Source of the DNA: Sipunculus nudus | Lineage: Eukaryota; Annelida; Sipuncula; Golfingiida; Sipunculidae | Direction: 5' to 3' | Length of the DNA stretch: 64,000 nucleotides | Assembly: GCA_026874595.1 (NCBI GenBank) | Contig: CM049306.1 | Coordinates: 25,163,519 to 25,227,518 of the forward strand | Shown: in pieces, positions 1 through 12,100 of the stretch | Layout: the number at the start of each line of letters is the position of its first letter | How positions within the stretch are numbered: position 1 is the first letter of the stretch | Translations under genes and position numbers: made by a program | Notes under the pieces: generated by a model | What the model was told of the DNA's origin: nothing | What the model saw: only the letters and a program-made list of their open reading frames with translations | Databases searched by the model: none

Positions 1-7
1 TTTCTAG

Positions 8-126
8 TGTACCCACCACCACAACGTCAGCAGCCACCATCATGATGACAACCAGTGCCACCACCACTACCACCACCACGACAACATACAAACCTCCGCA
101 GAAAGAGAAGATTTTGCCATGTAAAG
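8..126 (+). CDS. ATXN7: ataxin-7 exon 1 in window (Thr-rich, start of SCA7 domain)
   Basis: The window opens on TTTCTAG, read as the end of a 3' splice site. The exon completes a split codon and reads VPTTTT, then a long threonine run, then YKPPQKEKILPCK. It ends AAAG before GTGAGT at 127 (phase 1). The KEKILPCK stretch leads straight into DREFDPNKHCG of the next exon, the family's SCA7 entry sequence. The threonine run is coded by ACC/ACA repeats and may vary in length. The other two frames hit stops before the donor. The upstream border is inferred from only seven bases. Confidence 0.85.
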
Positions 127-3100
127 GTGAGTGTGATCAAACAAACTCCCCCTCCAAATGTGAGGACGAAGGTATTACCATCAGGTCTGTATGTATGTCT
201 GTCTAGACCTGAAACTAAAAAAAAAACCGAGCACATTTACACTTTACACAAGGTAGATGTACATTATCTTGGTCCAGATCCAATAATCCACAGCCTCGCA
301 CAGGGTTCCAAAAATATTAATTGTAGACTCTTCACTCCCCAGGTGGCAGCACAAGCCATATACATACAAGGGGATTTCTAGGAACGGGTGAGATATGCAG
401 TCTCATACTCTATAGTAGGCTCTGAAATTTCCCCAGACCCTGGCCAGTCTGGAAATGAGGCATTTAAAATAAATATAAACTTGGAATTTAAAAGAAAATC
501 TTGTCTTGATTGTCCTTGAAATATTAAAAAAAAATATTTGTAGTTGTAGGTTTGTAAACCTTTTTTGTGTTGAAAACTTGTGGGCAGATTTTTCAGTACA
601 TCATTTTTCCCAGGTAAATCCTAAATAATCTGCTATAACTGCTATAAATGCAGTTGAACAATGCCATGCACTGTCTGTTATTTAAAAAAAGAACCAGCCC
701 CAAGGTTAATATGGAAGCCTAAGCAGGAGAAAATCAACATGGGGAGGTGATTAGTCTGCAGGGGAAAATCTACATGGAGAAGAGTTTAGTCTGCAGGGGA
801 AAATCTATATATAGAGGTGTTTAGTCTGCAAATGACAAAATTTATTCAAAGCATTACCCACATTTGTGCAAAATAAGTAAGATATTTGAAATATGTAGTG
901 TAGTAGTTGGCCTGCTTCCTCCTGGGGGGGGGGGGTATCTGTGGGGGATCATCATTGGGAAGGGTCATCTTAAGAGTAGCTTGCATCATTACTAACTGAA
1001 TTGACCAAAGCAAGGTTCATAATATTTATGGGCCATTGAGGCTAAAGGCCTACACCTTGTAGCTGGGGCCTATATTATGTGCAGAAGCAACCCCAGTATG
1101 CATATAAAAAAGTGTCTCTGCTGGAAGAATTACCTACAATATCCTGTTTATTGTTAATTATTCATTTTCAGCGAAGTTTTCAAGGTATTTCGTCCATTAT
1201 GACAGTAACAAAGGCAGAAAGGTATTTCTGCCTCCCAGCAATCGCCAGTCAGAAACCATGGCAATGGCAGAATCTTGTCAACCCGGATTATACAGTTATT
1301 TGACTTAGTCTCTTGAGAATGAACCTGTTGAAGATCCAAATTTATGTCATTAATAAGACCTTGAAAAATAAATTGAAAATGTGTGGGAGCCTTGTGTCAT
1401 TCAGGCTTTAGCTATCATATTACAATCAGGGTTGTCTAAGAATTACTAGGTGGGAATTCCCAGGTGGTAATTTCCGGGAATTCCCACCCTGGAAAATACT
1501 TATGTCAAAAAGTATAAGGAAAAGCAGTCTCAGTCCATTAAATATCAAAAGATTCAAAATATCTCTGCGGATTGTATACTTTGGAGTGTGGTGATGTAAT
1601 GGTAGTTTGCAGGACTTGTGACCACAAGGTTGTGGGTTTGTGTCCTGATCTTACCGCCTTCAGGCCATCATATAAAAAAATTTGTTTCTTGTTTTGACCG
1701 GCTGAGAAAAAAAAATCCAGTAGCGAGGGAGGGTTTATATTTAATTTTTTCTTTCAACATAAATAGTATATATGGGGAATAAATATATATAGGGAATATT
1801 TAGGGAATGTATATAAATATATATATATATAATATATACATATAAAAGTTCACAAAGTATAGGCCAACCAGTTGCTAAATGTATTTTTTTTTATAAGTTA
1901 TAATTACCTGTTGTTTTGATATTTCCCTCATTTATATTGGTGCTGATTGCTGGATCATTTGCAAAGAATATATCTTAATAACCTCCAAATGCATGAGTTT
2001 TTCTCAAAAATATGGTCGGCACAACAGATGATAGTACCACGTTCACTTGGTACTGGGGCTTGCCTCCCACGTGCCGATTTCTTAGTTCCTGCCAAAAAGG
2101 TTTGATACAGCCCGCCAAACAAACTTTCTCAGTAGTTACCCTCAGACATTTTATATCCGCTCTCGCAGCACTGTTATAGGAAAGCACCATTCACAAGGAT
2201 TTTTTAGCTCTGCTTACTGAAAGTCATCTGAGCTATAGCGATCACTCTTTGTCCATCCGTCCCTCTGTCTGTTAACTAGACACAAATAGTTACCACTGGA
2301 CCTGGAATCTCCTTACTTGACATCCAGGGTGGTTCATGAAAAATCTCCTTGGAAACCTGAAATTAGGTCTCTGTTACCAATATCCTCGGAGCTATTCGGC
2401 TCAGAAGTACCCCACAGAACAATTGAAAATTTGATACAAAAGCTCAAGTATCTGAACAGATAATTCATTGATCAACATGATTCTTTGCATGCATATTGAT
2501 CATGGAGTGTTTCATCATGTCCTAAAGACTAGTGGTGCCATCTGTATTTTTTCAAATTTTTACAATTTTTCTCTTTATTTTGAGACCAAAACTATCGTGG
2601 GTGTCCTTTACAGGGCAAAAATTGTAACCACTCCACCTGGAATCTTCTAACTTGACATCCAGGGAGGTCCATGAAAAATCTCCTTGGAAACTTGAAATAA
2701 GGTCTCTGTTACCCTTTCCTGTGAACTATTGGGCATTAAAGTACCCCTCAGAATACCTGTATCCGCCAAAACAAAGTTTTGTGGATACTACGATCTTGAC
2801 CGGGTTCCACCGGCGCCACATTCGTTTCTGAACAACTCCTCTGAGACTACTGGACCGATTTTTCCCAAACTTACTCCAATTATCGGGTCACATGTGAACT
2901 GAATGTAACCATTTGACTTGACCTCTGACCTTTCCTCTTTCCAGAGCATCCATCTGTGCTCTGTTTTGACACATTAACCTGCATATCTTCGGACTCGTTT
3001 GACCAATCAGGAAAAATATTTTACACAAATGTAGCCCTTTGATAGCTTTATAACATACACAAATGTTGGCGCCACCTGCAGCCATTTTTGCACAGTGTCC

Positions 3101-6100
3101 ATCAGTTTGTCTGCCTTTGGTTAAAATCACTCCTATATCTGCAGTTGTTTGACTAATTCACCTAAAATTTGGCATGCGTATACATCCTGGATAACTTTCT
3201 TGATTTTATGACAGGTGGCACCACCTACATTCACATTCATGCTGCAGACATCCAGGCTTATATCTCCGGAATGGTTTGATGTATCTCCCTGAAAATTTGC
3301 ATGTGTTTAGATCTCACATAGCTCTTTATCATACACAAAACTGGTGGTGCCACCTGGAACCATTTTTGCACAATGTCCATCTGTTCGTTTGACATGGGTT
3401 AAAACCACTAATATCTCGGCAGTGGTTTGACTTATTCACCTGAAATTTGGCATGCTTATACATCCTGGAGAGCTTTCTTGATTTTTATGACAGGTGGCAC
3501 CACCTACAATCACATCCACGCTGCAGACATCCATGCTCATATCTCCTTACTTGTTTGACGTATCTTCCTGAAAATTTACATGTGTTTAGATCTCACATAA
3601 CTCTTTTTCATACAAGAAACTGGTGGCCCACCTGCAATCATTTTTGCAAAGCATCCATCAGTTCATTGGACTTTGGTTAAAATCACTAATATCTCAGCTG
3701 TGGTTCGACTTATTCACCTGAAATTTTGCCTGTGTTCACATCTTGGATAGTTTCTCGTTCAAATAATAGGTGGGGCCACCTGCAGTCATGTTTACTTGGC
3801 AGACATCTATGCTGATATGTAAAATATCTAACTCTTTTTCCCCTTGCCACTCAATCCATGCCTCACTTCACTCGTCCTACTCTGATTTTGGCGGATACAT
3901 GTAGTCGCTTGTTGACTACCCGTATTCTAGTTGAAAATTTGATACAAATCCATCAGTTTCTGAACAATTAATGCATTCAACACCATGATTCTTTGCAAGC
4001 ATATAATCATCATGAAGTGTTTCATCAGTTCCTGCAGACTGGTGGTGCCACCTGGATTTTTCTCAAATTTTACACATTTTCTTTGAAAATTTTATTTCTG
4101 AGACCTTCAAAGATGGTCCTAGAATTGCACCTAGAATCTTCTTACTTGACATCAATGGAGGTCTATGAAAACCTGGTGGAAACCTGAAATCAGTTCTCTG
4201 TTATCCATATCCTTGAGTTATGCTTCAGTTGAATGGGACAACATCTAAAAAAAATTGGCATTAAGATGATTTAATTCCTTTTGTTAATGTCTTCCTAGTT
4301 AGCAGAGGGTCATGACCCCTGAGTCACTTGTTCTTATTCAGTCCCTTGGGTATTACCGCAGTGTTCTGTCATTGGGAGCCTCAAGACTACTGCCTGCATG
4401 ATTCACGCATCGACTTATCATCATGTGTGGACATTTCAATACAAACATCACATATCCTTTGACAAGTGACAAACAGAAATAGTTTTTTAGATGTAACAAG
4501 ATGTTACCCGAATAAAACCACTTCATGCTATGCAAGGGCTCAACGGAACTTTCATGTTATAGGGTATTCTCTGTAGGATACAGATTTAAAATTTTAGACA
4601 CGCATTTTAATGCCGTTATAGCCTGCAGTTGAACTGTGACTGTTGAATATGTTGACTTATGGGATTGTATTATATGTCATGTTAACCATTAAGGTTGATT
4701 GCTGTAAGGAAAGAAAATATCACAGTTACTGGCAGGTTAGAAGAGAAAAAATTTACTAACATACTCGCCCAGAATAAAAAATATTGTTTATGATGGCCTT
4801 TTAGCACAAGACTCTGGACTAAAGTATTTACAACAAAGGTGCACTCTCTTCACCCAGGAGTTAATAGGTACTGGTCAAACATTGGCAGCACCAAATGTAG
4901 AACAAATAACCTTCTAGCACCATGTGTGGCTGCTTGGTTGTAGGCTCCCCAGGGAGCTGAAAAAAGCTACAAGAATTTAAAGGCGGAAATAGACCAGGAA
5001 GGAAAGCTATATCTTAAGTTGGATGAGACTGACAATTTCAGTGATATCAGATTATAAACCCCCCTACCTGTATATGGTGAAGTCAGTTTGTAATATGCAT
5101 CTTTTAAAGATAGCATAACTAAAAACAGTTCTGTTTTGGCAAAGAGTACAAAAAACTCAAACTCTCTGATGTAATTCATAGGTCTTGTGGAAAGATTATT
5201 TAGAATCTTATATTAGTACCGACTGTATTTGGTAAAATTAAGAATTGCCCACATCTCTTGTTGATTCTTTGAACATTGTCTGCATTCTGTCTGCAGTGTT
5301 TGTCACAGTCCTTGCATTTTCTCCTTATGAATTCAGAAAGTATCAACTGGGTCCTTTGTTTTATAATGGTGAGCTAATATTTATACTTTTTGATTTTCGT
5401 GCCTGATGCTAAATGGTTAAGTGTATCATCATTAATTATGCTGCATGCCAATTCCTAATCAAGCATACTGTTAAAGGTGTTTTGTAGCTGAAGTCCAGGT
5501 CTAGAGTCGCACTGACTTGTTTTAAAAATCACCATTTGCTGGAAGGGGAAATATATATAATTACCTCATTAGCTCACACTAACCCCTGATAAATGTGGTT
5601 TCTTAGACCATCATTGCTTCCCACAAAAGTAAACAGTTGGTTTCATCTGACATAATTACGACCTGTAAAGTGTTGATGGGACTATAAATTTATGATAAAT
5701 TTAGAAAACTAACAGTCAGAGTTATATACAAAATAGTCTTTTTTAGCAATTTTTTTAAAATTTACAAACAAGTTGTAGAAAGGTGTGATTATTAATCTCA
5801 TAATTCCTAGTATATCCCAGGAGAACCAAGGAATTCATTGGAAAATTTGCTTATTTTCAGGAAAATTAACTAACCCTGATTATAATTTATTCTCTTTACT
5901 GATAATTCTGATATAGTGTAAAAGTGCAAAATAGGGTTTAGTGTTAGGGTTTCAAAGCCCTTATTTCTGATTCCTGACACTCAGGATCTACAGTTTAATC
6001 TATGGGGGCATATTCACAGTGTCTACAACAAGGTTGTCTAGGAATTCCCTAGGAATACTCCCTTCTAGGAATTTTTTGGAAAACCACCCTGGGAAATTCT

Positions 6101-9100
6101 TTTATTACTGGGAAATAAAATAATATTCTATTTTTATTTCATTAAAGTGAAAAGGTAAATAAATTTAAAAGTTTGAACTGTTTCAGTTCAAGAAAAGCAA
6201 TCAATCCATTTATTGTTAAAAAAATATGTTTGTTAATTGCATAAACAGTCGATCCCCCCTAATTGAATATCATATTTGTCAATTGATAATATTCATTTAA
6301 GCGGGCTATTCAAATAAGTGGGTGCTAATCTTCAAGGTTTTAGCAGTCACTATGATACTGTGAGTTGCTATAGGATGGCTAGCGTGTTTTCCGTATTCTT
6401 CAGACCTTTCAGAATGTGTTTTGACATTTTCTTTTAATGATGTTTCAATTAATTAGTTGTATCCCCAGACAAAGTCCGGGGATACTATGTTTTCATACTG
6501 GTCCCGCCGCCGCCGCCGCATATAAATCTTGTTGGCGCGATAACCCAAAAAATATTTCACGGAACTTTACCAAACTTGGTATATGTATAGATATGGGTAA
6601 GAGGACGACGCCTATTTAAAATGAGGTCATGACCTTTACTAGGAGAGTGTCCTTGACCTTGAATAGGTCCAATTTTGGGGAAATCACACAAATTCTTTAA
6701 TATCTCAAGAAATCTTGCATGGATTTATCCCAAAATCAAGTTGATGGAAGATCATGGATAGGGTTGTCATGTTCCAGAAACTGGTGGCGCCACCTATTAT
6801 TCTTTTCTTGTTTTCATGCCATTTAATACCCCCAAAATTGCCACCTTACAGTACTGTGAGCATTATAAGTCAAAAACTAATGGACAGATTTCTTTTATAT
6901 TATGCATATACATAGGTATGGGTTATGGGATGATGTTTATTTAAATTGGGGTCATGACCTTTCACATGAGAGTGGCCTTGACCTTGACTATTGCCATATA
7001 TGGTGAAAATCACACACCTCTTATGATATCTCCAGTGTTGATAGCCATATGGATTTCAAACATGACTTATGTATGGCCCACCACTAAAGTAAGAACCCTA
7101 TAGGTTCTAGGGTCATGAGGTCAAAGGTCAAGGTCACTGGACTGGCATTTTAAAAGATACTGTGGATGCATTTTAAGCCAAACTTTCATCCCAGGTCTTC
7201 CATCTTGAATATATAGCTCACTTGCCAATAGTGGATGATCCATATAAATTTTGGGGTCACAAGGTCAAAGGTCAAGGCCACAGGAGCTATCTGTCCAAAA
7301 ATTAGTTCCTGGATGATAATTCCTGCTTTTGTTGATGTATTGATTTCAAATTTGACTTATATATGTCCCATTGAAAAAGCAAAACTCCAATTGATTTTGG
7401 GGTCATGAGGTCAAAGGTCAAGGTCACAGGACACATCTTTAAAAAGATTGTGGATGCATTTTCAGCCAAACATTTCATCTCAGACCTTTCATCTTGCATA
7501 TACAAGTCATCTGCCAATAGAGGAAGACCCCTATCAGTTTTGAGGTCACAAGGTCAAAGGTGAAGGTCACAGGAGCCATCTGTCCAAAAATTAGTTCCTG
7601 GATGATAATTCCTGCTTTTATTGATGTATGGATTTCAAACTTGACTTGTATTTGTCCCATTGGAAAAGCAAGACCCAAATTGATTTTGGGGTCATGAGGT
7701 CAAAGGTCAAGGTCACAGGACACATCTTTAAAAAGATGTGGATGCATTTTCAGCCAAACATTTCATCTCAGATCTTTCACCTTGAATTTATAGCTCACTT
7801 GCCAATAGTGGATAATCCATATAAATTTTGGGGTCATAAGGTCAAAGGTCAAGGCCACAGGAGCTATCTGTCCAAAAATTAGTTTCTGGATGATAATTCC
7901 TTCTTTTATTGATGTATGGATTTCAAACTTGACTTGTATTTGACCCATTGGAAAAGCAAGACCCAAATTGATTTTGGGGTCATGAGGTCAAAGGTCAAGG
8001 TCACAGGAAACCTCTTTAAAAAGGTTGTGGATGCAATTTCAGCCAAACAATTCATCTCAGATCCTTCATCTTGCACATATAGTTCACCTCCCAAGAGTGG
8101 AAGACCCCTATCAATTTCGAGGTCACAAGGTCAAAGGTGAAGGTCACAGGAGCCATCTGTCCAAAAATTAGTTTCTGGATGATAATTCCTGCTTTTATTG
8201 ATGTATGGATTTCAAACTTGACTTGTATATGTCCCATTGGAAAAGCAAGACCCAAATTGATTTTGGGGTCACGAGGTCAAAGGTCAAGGTCACAGGATAC
8301 ATCTTTAAAAAGATGTGGATGCATTTTAAGCCAAACTTTCATCCCAGGTCTTCCATCTTGAATATATAGCTCACTTGCCAATAGTGGATAATCCAAATAA
8401 TTTTTGGGTCACATGGTCAAAGGTCAAGGCCACAGGAGCTATCTGTCCAAAAATTAGTTTCTGGATGATAATTCCTTCTTTTATTGATGTATGGATTTCA
8501 AACTTGACTTGTATATGTCCCATTGGAAAAGCAAGACCTGAGTTGATTTTGGGGTCATGAGGTCAAAGGTCAAGGTCACAGGACACATCTTTAAAAAGAT
8601 GTGGATGCATTTTAAGCCAAACTTTCATCCCAGGTCTTCCATCTTGAATATATAGCTCACTTGCCAATAGTGGATAATCCATATAATTTTTGGGTCACAA
8701 GGTCAAAGGTCAAGGCCACAGGAGCTATCTGTCCAAAAATTAGTTTCTGGATGATAATTCCTTCTTTTATTGATGTATGGATTTCAAACTTGACTTGTAT
8801 ATGTCCCATTGGAAAAGCAAGACCTGAATTGATTTTGGGGTCATGAGGTCAAAGGTCAAGGTCACAGGACACATCTTTAAAAAGATGTGGATGCATTTTC
8901 AGCCAAACATTTCATCTCAGATCCTTCATCTTGCACATATAGTTCACCTCCCAAGAGTGGAAGACCCCTATCAATTTCGAGGTCACAAGGTCAAAGGTGA
9001 AGGTCACAGGAGCCATCTGTCCAAAAATTAGTTTCTGGATGATAATTCCTGCTTTTATTGATGTATGGATTTCAAACTTGACTTGTATATGTCCCATTGG

Positions 9101-12100
9101 AAAAGCAAGACCCAAATTGATTTTGGGGTCATGAGGTCAAAGGTCAAGGTCACAGGATACATCTTTAAAAAGATGTGGATGCATTTTAAGCCAAACTTTC
9201 ATCCCAGGTCTTCCATCTTGAATATATAGCTCACTTGCCAATAGTGGATAATCCAAATAATTTTTGGGTCACAAGGTCAAAGGTCAAGGCCACAGGAGCT
9301 ATCTGTCCAAAAATTAGTTTCTGGATGATAATTCCTTCTTTTATTGATGTATGGATTTCAAACTTGACTTGTATATGTCCCATTGGAAAAGCAAGACCTG
9401 AGTTGATTTTGGGGTCATGAGGTCAAAGGTCAAGGTCACAGGACACATCTTTAAAAAGATGTGGATGCATTTTAAGCCAAACTTTCATCCCAGGTCTTCC
9501 ATCTTGAATATATAGCTCACTTGCCAATAGTGGATAATCCATATAATTTTTGGGTCACAAGGTCAAAGGTGAAGGTCACAGGAGCCATCTGTCCAAAAAT
9601 TAGTTTCTGGATGATAATTCCTGCTTTTATTGATGTATGGTTTTCAAACTTGACTTGTATATGTCCCATTGGAAAAGCAAGACCAAAATTGATTTTGGGG
9701 TCATGAGGTCAAAGGTCAAGGTCACAGGACACATCTTTAAAAAGATGTGGATGCATTTTCAGCCAAACATTTCATCTCAGATCTTTCATCTTGCACATAT
9801 AGTTCTCCTGCCAAGAGAGGAAGAACACTATTAATTTTGAGGTCACAAGGTCAAAGGTGAAGGTCACAGGAGCCACCTGTCAAAAAAAAATTAGTTTCTG
9901 GATGATAATTCCTGCTTTATTGATGTATAGATTTCAAACTTGACTTGCATATGTCCCATTGGAAAAGCAAGACCCAAATTGATTTTGGGGTCATGAGGTC
10001 AAAGGTCAAGGTCACAGGACACATCTTTAAAAAGATCAAGGTCACAGGACCAACATCTTCAACAAGATTGTGGATTGTTAGATGGAAGAAACAATAAATA
10101 TGCCAAGTGTCAGTATATGCTGCTAAAAATGGGGGTGTGTTCTTAAAGGGGGGGGGGGGGCCCTACTATGTCTGGGGATACTCTGGCACCTGCGGTGCCA
10201 AGAAATGTCTAGTTTATATATTGTTTTTATTTATAATTTTTACATTCTCTTTGGAGAAAATACTGAATATTTACCTGTTTTCATTTGTTATGATACTGCA
10301 AATGGCTGACAGCTTACCGATTATGTGAATATCTCAAAGTTTGTGAAAAGGTTTAATATGATTCTTAAAAGGATTTTGATTTACAATTAAACATTTTATT
10401 TGTTTCAATTTAAGAAATAGAGAGAATTACTCTGCATTTACCTGTTCGTATATGTTATCTATAAAAAACGATGTTTGCAAAATAGCTGACAGCTTAACAA
10501 TCACCTGAATGTGTCAAAGGTCATGTGGTTTACCAAAATTCCTGAAAGATTTCGATTTTTATATCACCTATTGTTTTCTTTTTTAAACTTTAAAAAAAAA
10601 CTTACTACACATTTACCTGTTCATGTGTGGTATTAAAAGTTTCTAGAAAAGTCATCCGCCAGTGATCGTTTCTGCTCAAATCCATTGTGAGTACGATCCT
10701 ACACAGTACAAATGTCTAGCTGCATTCTGATCACGTGAATGTATCGAAGGTCAATAAAGTGAATGGCCACATAAGGCCAGTAAAATGCAAATACTGACAA
10801 GGTATGAAATGTGTTAGCAATAATTTCTCTTCCAAAAGCAGTTGGCCACTGCTGAATGCTGACACTGGCAAGTATATAAAAACATGCTTTCTGCATTAGA
10901 AAGACATTTCAGCAATTGAAACAAGGGATGATATCAGTTTGAATTTTCTGCTCAGTTTTCTTTGATTCATTACGGTTTACTTTCACACAAAAAACAGCCT
11001 AAGCAAGATACACAACTAAGGACTTTTACTCGAATATATTCTTAAACTGTTAGCTGCTACAAATGAATTTGTTAGATTGGCTGTTGAAAGAACCATCTAA
11101 TTCCAGTTTGAACGAATTAAGTAAAGAAAGTTTTTAGTCAGTATCACAACATTTCAGGTTTGCATTAAGAATGTATGGCTAGTAGGCTGCAATTAGTGGA
11201 AAACACTTGTTTATATGTTGCAACAAAACACTTGTTTTGTGTGTCACTTATCAGACTGGAGACTCTGTTAGCCTTTCAGCTGTTATGAAAGCAATGATTG
11301 GTTACAAAACTGTATATTATTTTCTTGCAGATCGAGAATTTGATCCCAATAAACACTGTGGAGTGTGGATAACAGAGCTGAGTCGACAGTGCACAAGGTC
11401 ACTCACATGCAAGGTAAGTTAACATGTATTCATATCCTTTTGTGTATACTTGCCATGTTGTTTATAAATGTATCTGTCACTGAAATATGCATATTAAAAC
11501 ATAATTGAGTGCCTAGACAGATTTTTTTGAGTCACAAACTTTGTATCACATTGTTGATCTCTGGTATGATGGGATGTATCGCTGATATGTGCATATTGTA
11601 TTGTCACAAGGTCTTTGAAGGTGCTGGTATTTCTTGCTTTCTTGCATGGTACTCTCACTTCAAGCAGATTACCATGGTGATACCAATGGTGGCCAAAAAG
11701 CAATCCATTTTTCTTTGCATTTAATTTAGGAATACTACATACATGTACCCTGATTCAGAAAGTGCCATATAAATTGCTGGGTCTCTTTTGTGCAGCAGTA
11801 TCAAATTCATAAACTACCATTACAATTATGTCATTTTAACAGTGGAATATGGGATGGCTGTATGACTCATATTACATTAGCATTGAAAGATCCCAATGCT
11901 GCTGATGTCTCTGACAGTCATCCAGAGTTTAGCCAGGTGGTGACAGGTGGCCTCACTGTCTATCTGACAATCATCCAGAGTTCAGCCAGGTTGTGACAGA
12001 TGGCCTCACTGTCCATCTGACAATCATCCATATAGTTCAGCCAGGTGGGGACAGGTTGCCTCACTGTCTATCTGACAAACATCCATAGTTCAGCCAGGTG

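Larger units (their letters stand above)
127..11330 (+). other. intron 1 of the ataxin-7 gene (11.2 kb)
   Basis: GTGAGT at 127 to TTGCAG at 11330. It holds a SINE-like tRNA remnant (about 1585-1740), an inverted-repeat block with GGGAATTCCC palindromes (1449-1488), an F3 element with a nested F1 (2206-4330), and a large F2 element with a 287-bp minisatellite (6459-10212). The remainder is AT-rich with no supportable exon; short ORFs here lie in repeats or lack splice and homology support. Confidence 0.88.

Noticed and set aside
55-381. 108-codon frame starting MPPPLPPP
   Set aside because: Out of frame with the ataxin-7 exon at 8-126; the KEKILPCK frame joins the SCA7 domain, this one does not.
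1585-1655. Functional tRNA gene
   Set aside because: B box is altered and there is no acceptor-stem closure or terminator; better read as a SINE head.
7302-9834. Series of overlapping 60-84-codon frames on both strands
   Set aside because: They recur with the F2 minisatellite period and simply translate the repeat; no start context, splice sites or homology.
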